From CAZIZT01 sp964544085 (GTDB lineage: Bacteria; Campylobacterota_A; Desulfurellia; Desulfurellales; Hippeaceae): a DNA stretch of 64,000 nucleotides. Positions within the stretch are counted from its first letter, which is position 1. The number at the start of each line of letters is the position of its first letter. The stretch is taken from positions 1-64,000 of the forward strand of contig CAZIZT010000018.1 in NCBI GenBank assembly GCA_964544085.1, written 5' to 3'. Of this stretch, positions 52,351 through 61,488 are shown piece by piece. The notes under the pieces are model-generated. The model did no database searches, had not been told where the DNA came from, and saw only the letters and a list, made by a program, of their open reading frames with translations. A program made the position numbers and the translations under genes.

Positions 52351-52366
52351 CAACATTAGGATGAGA
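52338..52366. promoter_or_regulatory. Dyad overlapping the flgM promoter
   Basis: TCTCATCC (52338-52345) and GGATGAGA (52359-52366) form a perfect 8-bp inverted repeat with a 13-nt gap, overlapping the sigma-28 -10 and ending shortly before the flgM ribosome site. It could be an operator or a leader hairpin. Confidence 0.45.
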
Positions 52367-52381
52367 TGATGGGGGTGTAGC

Positions 52382-52684
52382 ATGAAGATCATTGACTTGA
52401 TGGGCGATGTTGTTGGCAAGTATGCCAAAGAGTCCAAAGTTGGAAATAAGCAGCAGATAGAAAAGATCAAAGGTACATCCGCAAAGGAGCCTGAGTCCGT
52501 AAAGGGCAGCGATGATAGGGTTGAGATCTCTAACGATGCAAAAATGCTGTTGCAGCTTGCAGATGGGGATCCGGAAAAGGCTGCCCGAATTCAGAAGATC
52601 AGGCTTCAAATAGGAGAGGGCACCTACCGACCCAACGTGGATGCAACAGCCAGGGCAATTCTGAAGGAGTGGAGTGGTGAATGA
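52382..52684 (+). CDS. flgM: Anti-sigma-28 factor FlgM
   Basis: A 100-residue protein. The C-terminal half matches FlgM: DRVEISNDAKMLLQLA, then RIQKIRLQIGEGTYRPNVDATARAILKEW, the helices that bind sigma-28. The N-terminal half is low-complexity and charged, probably disordered for export. It sits behind its own sigma-28 promoter and just before flgN. Confidence 0.88.
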   Translation: MKIIDLMGDVVGKYAKESKVGNKQQIEKIKGTSAKEPESVKGSDDRVEISNDAKMLLQLADGDPEKAARIQKIRLQIGEGTYRPNVDATARAILKEWSGE

Positions 52685-53144
52685 GAAGGATAGGTTGGTG
52701 CGCATTCTCGAAAGCATGCTTGAGCTCTATAAGGAGCTTACAGGTATCACGTTAAGGGAAAGAGAGTATCTCTCAAGGGTTGACATTGAGAATCTGGCGA
52801 AACTAATAGATATCAAACAGTATGCCGCCCTCAAAATTAAACAACTCAGCCTCCAGTTGAAAGAGATTCTAAAACAGCGCAACGCATCTTCTCTAAGTGA
52901 ATGGCTAATTCTCTACAAAGATGATGATGCCGGCAAAATCAAACAGCTCTCTGAAAGGTTGAAGGAGCAGGTGGATAAATTCAAAAGGGAGAGTGAGATC
53001 AACAATCAGATAACGCAGGAGAGTGTTTCATTTTACAATGGTATGATCAATTTTTACCTCTCCTTTCTCAACAATTTAAAGGAGTCCTACAACAGCGATG
53101 CAACCGTCGACATAGAGCAGCAGAATCTCAGTATGAGGGTATAA
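52677..53144 (+). CDS. flgN: FlgN-like flagellar export chaperone
   Basis: A 155-residue all-helical, Gln/Lys/Glu-rich protein with long coiled-coil helices and no membrane segment, typical of FlgN chaperones that hold FlgK and FlgL before export. The assignment rests on its position between flgM and flgK as well as composition. GTG 52677 has AAGGAG 7 nt upstream and overlaps flgM by 8 bp; a GTG one codon earlier is also possible. Confidence 0.78.
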   Translation: MNEKDRLVRILESMLELYKELTGITLREREYLSRVDIENLAKLIDIKQYAALKIKQLSLQLKEILKQRNASSLSEWLILYKDDDAGKIKQLSERLKEQVDKFKRESEINNQITQESVSFYNGMINFYLSFLNNLKESYNSDATVDIEQQNLSMRV

Positions 53145-53146
53145 GC

Positions 53147-54874
53147 ATGGCTGGGCTGTTTGACGGTCTCTATATTGGTAAAAGCGGGCTATATGTAAAC
53201 CAGACCGCAATGGATGTGGTTGGTAACAACGTTGCCAATGTGAACACGCCCGGATATACACGTGAAAGGGTGGATATTGTGCCAGCCATGCCACTCCTAA
53301 CACATCCGGGCACCATAGGAACTGGAGCTGAGGTTTCTCAGATAGTCAGCGCTCGTAATGAGTTGATAGATAGGCGGACCAGGGATGCCTACAGACAAGA
53401 GAGCTATTACGACAAAATGAATAGCACCCTCGACGAAGTACAGAGTGTTTTTAATGAAGAGAACGGTGTGGGTCTGAAAAAAGCGATGGAGGAGTTTTTC
53501 AACGCCTGGCATGCCCTTGCGTTGAATCCGGATCTCGAGACGGCCAGGCAGCAGGTTCTTGAAAAGGCTCAGACACTTTCAAATAGCATCAACGATTCCT
53601 ATAGATCTCTTTCGGATATACGAAATGGATTGGATCAGGAGACATCCTATATAGCTACAGAGATAAATAGCCTCTCCAAAAGGATTGCAGAGCTTAATTA
53701 TGAGATAAAAAAGGCCGAACTTGGAAAAAATGATCATGCCAATACACTGCGAGACGAACGTAGTGTATTGCTGGATAAATTAAGCAAACTTGCCGATGTA
53801 ACCATACTTGAGGACTCCTACGATCAAAACACCAAACCGGAGATGACCATACTGCTTGGTGGTATGCCCATTGTTTCGGGAACAAAGTATAATCAGATTA
53901 CGGCTGAAAAGCTCAACGGTGAGCAGTACAACAAAATCTACTTTGTTGATGCTGCTGGTAATAAGCAGGATATTACGATGGGAATAAGGGGTGGTCAGCT
54001 GGGTGCGGTTTTGAAGCTCAGAGACCAGATTCTACCTGAGTATCAGGATGAGATAAACAATATAGCCAGAACGTTTATACAACAGGTAAATATTCTACAT
54101 TCTGCTGGTAGTGGTCTGACGCCGTATGCTCAGGTTTCCGGTGTGTATCGTGTAAAAAGCGGCGATGCGCTTGTGAGTTCCACTGTGGCATCGGGTCTGG
54201 ATATGCCCATAAAAACGGGATCATTTCGTGTAAAGGTCATTGATGAAAATGGCAACGATGTGGGTACTTATACAGTTGCCGTAAAGGACACCGATACATT
54301 TAACGACGTGATTAACCGCTTCAATAGTGTTTTGGGTGATTATGCGCAGATGAGCATCTCAACCCAGAAGGAAGGCAATATCCAGATAAAAGCACGCGAT
54401 GGTTACAGATTCGCTTTTGTTTACGATACATCTCGATTTCTTGCAGCCACAGGTGTGAATGTATTTTTTACAGGTCACGATGCGAATGATATGGCTGTTA
54501 ATAGTCTGCTTAAGGACGATCCAAGCAAGATAGCTGCTGGAAAGAGTCTGCAACCGGGTGATAGCTCTAATGCTGAGGCAATCGCACAGTTGCAGCTGAA
54601 AAAGGTTATGGTGAATGATACACAGAGCATCGATGAGTACTACAACGCATTTCTTGGTCAAATAGGTTCCACAAAACAGCGCTATGATGACATCTATAAG
54701 GCCAAACAGGCGACCGTCCATCAGCTTGAGACAACCAAACAATCCCTGGAAGGCGTTTCACTCGACGAGGAGGCTGCCAATCTCATAAAGTTTCAGCGAG
54801 CTTATCAGGCAAATGCAAAATTCATATCAATTCTTGATGACATGACCCAGACGTTGATAAACATGGTGAGGTAA
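53147..54874 (+). CDS. flgK: Flagellar hook-associated protein 1 (FlgK)
   Basis: A 575-residue hook-filament junction protein. The N-terminal rod/hook motif is GLYVNQTAMDVVGNNVANVNTPGYTRERVDI, and the C-terminal D0 helix is SLDEEAANLIKFQRAYQANAKFISILDDMTQTLINMVR, both needed for axial packing. The central part (about 340-450) is variable. GAGGGT precedes the ATG. The gene is followed one base later by flgL. Confidence 0.96.
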   Translation: MAGLFDGLYIGKSGLYVNQTAMDVVGNNVANVNTPGYTRERVDIVPAMPLLTHPGTIGTGAEVSQIVSARNELIDRRTRDAYRQESYYDKMNSTLDEVQSVFNEENGVGLKKAMEEFFNAWHALALNPDLETARQQVLEKAQTLSNSINDSYRSLSDIRNGLDQETSYIATEINSLSKRIAELNYEIKKAELGKNDHANTLRDERSVLLDKLSKLADVTILEDSYDQNTKPEMTILLGGMPIVSGTKYNQITAEKLNGEQYNKIYFVDAAGNKQDITMGIRGGQLGAVLKLRDQILPEYQDEINNIARTFIQQVNILHSAGSGLTPYAQVSGVYRVKSGDALVSSTVASGLDMPIKTGSFRVKVIDENGNDVGTYTVAVKDTDTFNDVINRFNSVLGDYAQMSISTQKEGNIQIKARDGYRFAFVYDTSRFLAATGVNVFFTGHDANDMAVNSLLKDDPSKIAAGKSLQPGDSSNAEAIAQLQLKKVMVNDTQSIDEYYNAFLGQIGSTKQRYDDIYKAKQATVHQLETTKQSLEGVSLDEEAANLIKFQRAYQANAKFISILDDMTQTLINMVR

Positions 54875-54875
54875 A

Positions 54876-57302
54876 ATGCGCATAACAGACAATATCCTTT
54901 TTAACAATTTTCTGTTCAATATAAACAAGGTTAACGAAAAGATGTACATAACCAACTCTGAAATGGCATCTGGTAAAAGGCTACTTGATCTTTCGTCTGA
55001 TCCAATAGCCCTGTCGAAGGTGCTCTCCCTGAAGGATATAAATATGCGTTTTGATCAGTACGTTACAAATATTGACTCAGCCACCTCTGTACTAAACGCC
55101 GAAGATACTGCTCTTTCAAACGCCGACGATTTGATACACAAAGCTGGAGAGTTGCTTGTTCAGGGGGCAAACTCTACCAATAATGATGAAGCAAGTCGCA
55201 CAGCTATAGCCAATCAGCTTGATGCCATTACTGATGAGCTTAGGAATTCAGCCAATACCATATTTCAGGGGAAGTACCTCTTCTCGGGTTACAAAACCGA
55301 TACGCAGCCGATTCAAGATGAGCAACAGGAAGTAGCGGTTACAAGCAATTCCGACGCCGAGGTCGAAACGAGCAGGGTTTTCAAGGATATAAACCAACTG
55401 CAGAGCGGAAATTACAGGATTGTTATCTCCTCAGGAAGGCTTTCTCTGGTCAATGCAGCGGGAGAGGTGGTACCTATTGATGCCGACTTAAAGGATGAGT
55501 CGGATGTTGGTGGCAATCAACTTAGCGATTCGGTTGATATATCCGGTTATTCCGGCAAATGGATTGATCTGGGGAGGGGCATCAAGATAAAGGTCGACGA
55601 CGTGAACAAGGATCAGGTTATCGATATAAGTTACAAGGCAGGTGGAAAAGATCTTTACATGGGAGATGATGGAGAGAGGGATGTTGAGTACTCAGATGGT
55701 TTGACCAGTCCTATCACAATCACTGCTAAACAGATTTATAAGCCAACCAATCAGACATTAGAAAACAACAATTTTATGCTTGATAAGACTACAAGCAACC
55801 CTGTTACGAAGCAGACCAAACTGACCGATATATCGTTGACTGAAGCGTTAAGCAATGTGGCACTCCAGACAGGCTACGAGATTCAGATAAACGGGACCGA
55901 TCACAATGGAAATCTTGTAAAGGGCGTATTCAGTATAACCAGTTCCAATTTAACGATTCAGGATTTGATAAATAAAGTGGAGAGCCTCGATTCAACAGAG
56001 GTTCTTGAAAACAATAAGGCACTCATAAGGAGCGATAATACACTTGCCGTAGCAAGCACAACCCTGGGCAGTCTCGGTTTTGTAACAACCACGTCAACTC
56101 TTGTTTTCTCTGGTACAACCCACGACGGTGTTACCGTAAATGTCTCTATGGCTGTTAGTGCAGGAACCACACTTGCCAGCATTGCTTCCTACATCTCCGC
56201 TAATTTTGATGCCAGTGCTTCCGTTGAACATGGAAGGATCGTAATAGAGGATAACCAGGCCGGTGAGAGCGCATTGAGTGTCAGAGTTCAGACCAAGACT
56301 GCGCAGAATCCGATTTTTGGGTATTTCTACGAAAAGAGTGCAGGTGGTAGTGGCGGTTTTAAGGATACCGTGGATGGATACGTTAAAAACGGACACCTTT
56401 ACTTTGTGGATAAGCGTCCCTCTGATAGCAAGTTCAACATTTCGTTTTCCATTAAGGATACATCTGTCTCGCCACCAGTGGATAAACCAAATATTTTCGG
56501 AGTTTTCAATGTTAAGACTATAGGCAGGGGGATAGATGTCTTCAGGGAAATGCGGGATGCAAGTTATGCGCTAAAACACCCTGATGCTGGCAATCAGATA
56601 GGTATTCCGAGTCAATGGATGGATGGCTCCACCCTTAGTCCCAAGGTAAGTGGAACATACCTCGGCGGCATCAACGACCAGTGGACGGTTAAGGTAACCA
56701 AAGGTAGTGACGATCTATCACAGAACGGAGCCGAAGCAGATCTTTTAGTAACAAACTCCAAAAACGATACGGTGGCAACGATACACATCGCCAATGACAA
56801 TGGCAAATACGATATACAGGTTAAGAACTCCCAGGGAATAATTATCTACAACGTTAAAGATGCACCGGATTTAAGTAACATAGTGATAGAGACAAGGGAT
56901 GCAAGCAACAGCTTTACGGATCAGCAGATTGGCACAAATGGGTTGCCAGGTGTCACCCTTTCACTTAATCAAACGGGATTAAAGCCCGTGCTGAAAACCG
57001 GTGACAACTTTACTTTTAAGCTGACCAATGCCATTGAAAATGCCCTTGGAAAGTCCCAGGATGCCCTCAATCAGATTTTAACGGCGCGCTCCATTGTAGG
57101 CGCACGTACTAACAGAATGTCGCTGGCAAAAGATAGGATCAGTTTCATCAGGATATCCAACAATAAAACCATATCCCATTTAGAAGATGCCAACATGGCA
57201 AAGGTTTTCTCGGATTACAAGCGAAACCTGATAGTGATGCAGGCGCTATTGAATGTAGGTGCCCATCTGACTTCCTACAATCTGTTTGATTATCTAAAGT
57301 AG
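54876..57302 (+). CDS. flgL: Flagellar hook-associated protein 3 (FlgL), long form
   Basis: An 808-residue protein, far longer than the roughly 300 residues of enterobacterial FlgL. Flagellin-type ends are clear: MASGKRLLDLSSDPIALSKVLSLKD at the N-terminus, and ENALGKSQDALNQILTARSIVGARTNRMSLAKDRI with a helical tail at the C-terminus. Residues about 140-720 are a beta-rich, Asp/Thr/Ser-rich insertion that would form extra surface-exposed domains. GAGGT precedes the ATG. It is the last gene of the flagellar operon. Confidence 0.92.
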   Translation: MRITDNILFNNFLFNINKVNEKMYITNSEMASGKRLLDLSSDPIALSKVLSLKDINMRFDQYVTNIDSATSVLNAEDTALSNADDLIHKAGELLVQGANSTNNDEASRTAIANQLDAITDELRNSANTIFQGKYLFSGYKTDTQPIQDEQQEVAVTSNSDAEVETSRVFKDINQLQSGNYRIVISSGRLSLVNAAGEVVPIDADLKDESDVGGNQLSDSVDISGYSGKWIDLGRGIKIKVDDVNKDQVIDISYKAGGKDLYMGDDGERDVEYSDGLTSPITITAKQIYKPTNQTLENNNFMLDKTTSNPVTKQTKLTDISLTEALSNVALQTGYEIQINGTDHNGNLVKGVFSITSSNLTIQDLINKVESLDSTEVLENNKALIRSDNTLAVASTTLGSLGFVTTTSTLVFSGTTHDGVTVNVSMAVSAGTTLASIASYISANFDASASVEHGRIVIEDNQAGESALSVRVQTKTAQNPIFGYFYEKSAGGSGGFKDTVDGYVKNGHLYFVDKRPSDSKFNISFSIKDTSVSPPVDKPNIFGVFNVKTIGRGIDVFREMRDASYALKHPDAGNQIGIPSQWMDGSTLSPKVSGTYLGGINDQWTVKVTKGSDDLSQNGAEADLLVTNSKNDTVATIHIANDNGKYDIQVKNSQGIIIYNVKDAPDLSNIVIETRDASNSFTDQQIGTNGLPGVTLSLNQTGLKPVLKTGDNFTFKLTNAIENALGKSQDALNQILTARSIVGARTNRMSLAKDRISFIRISNNKTISHLEDANMAKVFSDYKRNLIVMQALLNVGAHLTSYNLFDYLK

Positions 57303-57308
57303 GCTTCA

Positions 57309-57953
57309 TTAATAATCACCGACAAGGGGCACAAATCTACATCCGCCTAACGATTCGGTAGTGAGTTTGCCATCTTTTCCCTTTGTTATTTTTAAAAGCG
57401 TCTGTATACCAAATGCCCCTTTCTCGTCAACGGGTATCACTAACCTCCCGCCGCAAGCAAGCTGGTCTACCAATGCCTGGGGTATGTGTTTTGCGCCTGC
57501 TGTTACAAGTATCGCATCAAAGGGTGCCTTATCCGGTAGCCCCTTGCTTCCATCACCCACGTAGAAATGTACATTGTTATAACCCAGCGTTTCCAGGATT
57601 TTCTGCGCCCGTCTGCTTAAACTTTCTATGCGCTCAACAGTGTAAACCTCTTTTGCGCACTCAGCAAGTATTGCTGTTTGATAGCCACTTCCGGTGCCTA
57701 CTTCAAGCACCTTTTCTTCACCTGTAAGCTCAAGGGCTTCACTCATTATGGCGACCATATATGGCTGTGATATGGTCTGATTTTCACCGATGGGCAGGGG
57801 ATGATCATTGTAGCTTTCATCCTGAAATTCCTCGGGTACAAACATGTGCCTTGGGACCTTGAGCATTGCTTCGATTACACACCTGTCTTTTACGCCACGC
57901 GCAACAATCTGATTCTGAACCATCGCCTGTCTTTGCAACCAGAATCTGTCCAT
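57309..57953 (-). CDS. pcm: Protein-L-isoaspartate O-methyltransferase
   Basis: A 214-residue SAM-dependent enzyme that starts repair of isoaspartyl residues in aged proteins. Diagnostic segments are MVQNQIVARGVKD, VPRHMFVPEEFQDESYNDHPLPIGENQTISQPYMVA and the SAM motif VLEVGTGSGYQTAILAE. AAGGAGTGG precedes the ATG. It converges with flgL with only 6 bp between the stops. Confidence 0.95.
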   Translation of the reverse strand: MDRFWLQRQAMVQNQIVARGVKDRCVIEAMLKVPRHMFVPEEFQDESYNDHPLPIGENQTISQPYMVAIMSEALELTGEEKVLEVGTGSGYQTAILAECAKEVYTVERIESLSRRAQKILETLGYNNVHFYVGDGSKGLPDKAPFDAILVTAGAKHIPQALVDQLACGGRLVIPVDEKGAFGIQTLLKITKGKDGKLTTESLGGCRFVPLVGDY

Positions 57954-58013
57954 GCACCACTCCTTTTTTACTTAAATCTAAACCAGTTAGTCCCCCGTTT
58001 TCAAGGTGTTTGT

Positions 58014-58042
58014 TTGATTATTGATGGTTTTTTGTGTAGTAT
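58014..58042 (+). promoter_or_regulatory. Predicted promoter of the amidase gene
   Basis: TTGATT (58014-58019), 17-nt spacer, TAGTAT (58037-58042), each 4 of 6 matches. It is 23 bp before the start codon, with AAAAGGAGG in between. Confidence 0.4.
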
Positions 58043-58065
58043 CTTAAGAAAAAAGGAGGCCAGAA

Positions 58066-59547
58066 ATGTCTTCTTTTAAAGAGTATGACAGTTATGATGC
58101 ATGTGGACTTGCAGAACTTATCGGAAATGGTGAGGTGTCACCATTTGAGGTACTTGAGGCTGCCATTGATAGGATAGAGACCTTAAATCCTAAGCTCAAC
58201 GCCGTGATAACAAAAATGTACGATGAGGCTAAGAATGCGCTACAACAGGGCTTGCCAGAGGGCCCATTTAGGGGTGTGCCCATTATGCTTAAGGATATTC
58301 TTCAGACATACGCTGGTGTAAGATACACGATGGGTTCAAAGCTTATGAAGGATTATGTGGCACCGGTTGATTCTGAATATGTGAAGCGACTAAAGGAAGC
58401 TGGTGTCCTTATCGTTGGCAAAACAAATGTGCCTGAGTTTGGGTTGATGGGCACAACAGAGCCGGAATACTTTAAGCCGACCCGGAATCCCTGGGATGTA
58501 GAGAGGACACCCGGTGGATCAAGCGGTGGTTCGGCGGCTGCTGTGGCAAGCGGTATGGTGCCTGTAGCTACAGGCAACGATGGTGGCGGTTCTATTAGAA
58601 TACCCGCATCATGCTGTGGGCTTTTCGGTTTGAAACCGTCTCGTGGCAGGACGCCTAATGGTCCTTTAAATGGGGAGGTATGGCTTGGACTTGTGGTGGA
58701 GCATGTGTTAACAAAGAGCGTCAGGGATTCTGCTGCCTTCCTGGATATTACTCAGGGCGCAGATGTGGGTGCACCTTACCAGATAAAGCCTCCGGAGGGT
58801 AGGTATCTTGATGCTATAAAGAGATTGCCCAAAGGACTAAAGATTGCTTTCAGCTATGAATCTCCCCTTGGTGAGGTACACCCTGCCTGCAGGAATGCAG
58901 TTAAAAAATGCGCAGAGCTGTTGGCGGACCTTGGTCACTACCCGGAAGAGTGCCGTCCCCCTCTTGACTTTGAGGAACTGGCCGAAAGCTATGTCGTCGC
59001 GATGTTTGGAGAGGTCAAGGCCATGTTCCTCGATCTTGAGCAAATGCTCGGTAAAAAGGTTACCGCAAACGATGTGGAGATATCTTCGTGGATTCTTGCA
59101 AAGATCGGTGAGATTGTTCCCATGTGGAAGCTAAACTGGGCAAAGCGTGTGTGGGATAGGGCAGCAAGGGCAATGGGCCTATTCCATGAACGCTATGATG
59201 TTTACATGACACCTACTATGGCGTATCCTCCAGCAAAGCTCGGTGAACTCCTCCCCAGCACCATGGAGAAAAGATTGCTAAAGGTTGTAGACTCTTTGGG
59301 CCTTGGTCGCGTGGTAAAGGTGGATGAGATAATTGAAAAGGTTGCAAAAAAACAGCTGTCACGTATGCCTTTTACTCAGCTTGCCAATCAGACCGGACAA
59401 CCTGCAATGAGTGTGCCCCTTTATATGACAAAAAGTGGCCTTCCAATAGGGATACATTTTATGGCAGCATTTGGCAAGGAGGATTTGCTTTTGTCCTTGG
59501 CTGCACAGCTTGAAGAAGCCAAACCCTGGAAGGACAGAAAGCCTTAA
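58066..59547 (+). CDS. Amidase signature family protein
   Basis: A 493-residue amidase. The Ser-cisSer-Lys triad is visible: Lys in VPIMLKDILQT, the Gly/Ser-rich TPGGSSGGSAAAVASG with the cis-Ser, and the nucleophile Ser in GNDGGGSIRIPASCCGLFGLKPSRGR. It resembles GatA, but is alone, without gatB or gatC next to it, and the C-terminal half differs, so a stand-alone amide hydrolase is more likely than the transamidosome subunit. AAGGAGG precedes the ATG. It converges with the CDF gene, overlapping by 4 bp. Confidence 0.88.
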   Translation: MSSFKEYDSYDACGLAELIGNGEVSPFEVLEAAIDRIETLNPKLNAVITKMYDEAKNALQQGLPEGPFRGVPIMLKDILQTYAGVRYTMGSKLMKDYVAPVDSEYVKRLKEAGVLIVGKTNVPEFGLMGTTEPEYFKPTRNPWDVERTPGGSSGGSAAAVASGMVPVATGNDGGGSIRIPASCCGLFGLKPSRGRTPNGPLNGEVWLGLVVEHVLTKSVRDSAAFLDITQGADVGAPYQIKPPEGRYLDAIKRLPKGLKIAFSYESPLGEVHPACRNAVKKCAELLADLGHYPEECRPPLDFEELAESYVVAMFGEVKAMFLDLEQMLGKKVTANDVEISSWILAKIGEIVPMWKLNWAKRVWDRAARAMGLFHERYDVYMTPTMAYPPAKLGELLPSTMEKRLLKVVDSLGLGRVVKVDEIIEKVAKKQLSRMPFTQLANQTGQPAMSVPLYMTKSGLPIGIHFMAAFGKEDLLLSLAAQLEEAKPWKDRKP

Positions 59548-60752
59548 GATTCCTGTCTTTTGCTATCGATACTTCTTTTAACTTCCATACCGAGCCCTTT
59601 GAATAGCTCAAGGCGCTCGGCGTTCATCTGTGTGGGATTGAAAACAAGCTCGTCTATGTCGAGTTTTGTTAACCAGGATACCAGCCTGAGAGAATGACCA
59701 CGACCATCCTCGTAAAATGGGTTTGAATGCTCCGTAGTGTGAATGATTCTCCCCGTTTCATCTATCTCTTCGATTTTGATTCTTGCAACATCTCTTAATC
59801 TTCTTGCTATTTCGCCATTTAGCGTAAGTAGAATAGCGCGTCTTTTTCTTTTTTTTCGTGCAGGTTCATAGTGTATGGTGATGACCTCTAAATGCTCGAT
59901 ACCGTTTTTTAAGTCCCTCTCAATGGATTCGATAATATCATGAGCCTTTTCCATGCTCTTTTCCTTGATCTGAAGCACAATGTCGGCAATGTAAATACTG
60001 CCAGCCTTTCGTATGAAAAGGGTTTCTACATCCTCAACCTGCGGATGAGCTTCGATAATCAATCTGGCTTTGTTTATTAGAGAGGCATCCACAGACGCAT
60101 CAAGCAATGTGAATATCGCGTCCTTGATGATGCCGTAAGCTTCATGGAAGATGGTTAACACTATAACAATGACTGCTATTTTCTGGGCATATGGTACCCT
60201 GTAGTAGCCAAGTATTATGCCTAAAATGGCAATTAGAGTTGTACCAAGATCACCCAGCCAGTTGAGCAGATCGGTTTTTACGCCCGGTGAATTCAGCTTT
60301 TTTGATGAGCGCATCTCGAGATAGGCAAAACCAGCCTGAACCAGCAGAACGATCACAAGAAAGGGTAGGGTAACACCGATATGCTCCACCGGCTGAGTAT
60401 GGTGTGCGAATACAACCTGTCGGATAATTTGATAGCCGGCATAGAGGATAGCTATACCGCCTGCAAGAGCAGCCAGATCTTCAAGCTTATGCATACCCAT
60501 GGGAAAGCGTCGCGTTTTCTTGCCAGCTAATTTGATCGATGCGTATATGAGTATTGAGCCCACAACATCTGATAGGCTGTGAATACCGTCGGCTATTATA
60601 ACACTTGTTGAGGTAATGCTGCCAACGACAAGCTTGGCGGCAGCCATCAGGCTGTTCAGGAGTGTGGATGCGAGCAACCAGAACTCTTTCTGCTGCTGTG
60701 TGGCGGATGTGGTTTCTTCAGTGTTGAACTTTTCGGAAACCATAAGCTGCAT
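59544..60752 (-). CDS. Cation diffusion facilitator with C-terminal NifX-like domain
   Basis: A 402-residue metal/proton antiporter. Six membrane helices (about 25-215) contain HxxxD in TM2 (IADGIHSLSDVVGS) and, where Zn exporters have HxxxD in TM5, NxxxD (DLLNWLGD). A ZT-dimer-like cytoplasmic domain (about 220-300) is followed by an extra roughly 90-residue domain resembling the NifX/NifB-type FeMo-cofactor-binding fold (GEIARRLRDVARIKIEEID, ending in an LFKGLGMEV region). The metal is unknown. ATG 60752 is chosen over an upstream TTG; no strong ribosome site is seen for either. Confidence 0.85.
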   Translation of the reverse strand: MQLMVSEKFNTEETTSATQQQKEFWLLASTLLNSLMAAAKLVVGSITSTSVIIADGIHSLSDVVGSILIYASIKLAGKKTRRFPMGMHKLEDLAALAGGIAILYAGYQIIRQVVFAHHTQPVEHIGVTLPFLVIVLLVQAGFAYLEMRSSKKLNSPGVKTDLLNWLGDLGTTLIAILGIILGYYRVPYAQKIAVIVIVLTIFHEAYGIIKDAIFTLLDASVDASLINKARLIIEAHPQVEDVETLFIRKAGSIYIADIVLQIKEKSMEKAHDIIESIERDLKNGIEHLEVITIHYEPARKKRKRRAILLTLNGEIARRLRDVARIKIEEIDETGRIIHTTEHSNPFYEDGRGHSLRLVSWLTKLDIDELVFNPTQMNAERLELFKGLGMEVKRSIDSKRQES

Positions 60753-60882
60753 GGTATCCAAATTTGATCAATTTTCAAGTAATTTAAGCTTGGATCACTA
60801 TTCTTCGCTTTGAAAATTTGTTTCTATTGTGGGGCGCTTTCTGCTATTATGCTGTGAAATCTGGTTATTGGAGGTGTTTGTT

Positions 60883-61470
60883 ATGCAGGATCAGAGCAGG
60901 CAGCCTTACGCTAATCCTGGTCCAGCCGGACTGATGGTTCTTGCTTTTTATCTGGCAGCTTTATGGCCTGTGGCGACACATCAGGCGCCACATTCCATGG
61001 CTAATGTGCTTATTGCCCTTGGTTTTGCGGGCGGTGTTGTACAGTTTACTGCTGGCATCATTGATTTAAGAAACGGTGAGATTATGACGGGCAACATTAT
61101 GCTTGCTTTTAGTGCATTTATGTGGCTTGGTTTCTGGGAATTTTTAGGCAAGGCACTTGGTTTCATACCGCACAACACCACGATTGTTGATGGCTGGGTT
61201 TTTATAGTAATGGGTACACTCATGTGCGGATTTACTATTGGCCACCTGAAGGCGCCGAAGATAGCATTCTGGTTTATGATCTTCACTGACATATTCTTTC
61301 TTTCAGCAGGCATTTTCTTCCTTACGCTTAAGCCGTTTTTCTGGTTTATAGCCGGATGGAGCTTGCCGTTTGTGGTATTTACCGTCCTCTGGATGGTGTT
61401 TGGCATAGTTCTAAACGGTGTTTTTGGGCGTCCAGTAGTTCCTATGGGAAAGCCTTTTATTCAGGAGTAG
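60883..61470 (+). CDS. GPR1/FUN34/YaaH (SatP-like) acetate transporter
   Basis: A 195-residue membrane protein with six helices. The family signature appears as ANPGPAGLMVLAFYLAAL near the N-terminus. The second helix region carries FAGGVVQFTAGIIDLRNGEIMTGN, typical of acetate/succinate-proton symporters and channels. ATG 60883 has GGAGGTG about 7 nt upstream; the frame is open upstream but without a start supported by a ribosome site. Acetate transport would suit an anaerobe that consumes or excretes acetate. Confidence 0.92.
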   Translation: MQDQSRQPYANPGPAGLMVLAFYLAALWPVATHQAPHSMANVLIALGFAGGVVQFTAGIIDLRNGEIMTGNIMLAFSAFMWLGFWEFLGKALGFIPHNTTIVDGWVFIVMGTLMCGFTIGHLKAPKIAFWFMIFTDIFFLSAGIFFLTLKPFFWFIAGWSLPFVVFTVLWMVFGIVLNGVFGRPVVPMGKPFIQE

Positions 61471-61488
61471 GGCAAAGCGCCTTACTCC
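61464..61488. terminator. Hairpin between convergent genes
   Basis: GGAGTAGGGC (61464-61473) and GCCTTACTCC (61479-61488) form a 10-bp stem with one G-U pair and a 5-nt loop, overlapping the stop codons of the SatP-like and Crp/Fnr genes. There is no strong T-run, so the terminator function is tentative but could serve both directions. Confidence 0.5.

Noticed and set aside
58066..59547. GatA of the glutamyl/aspartyl-tRNA amidotransferase
   Set aside because: No gatB or gatC neighbour and a divergent C-terminal half; family-level amidase is the safer call.
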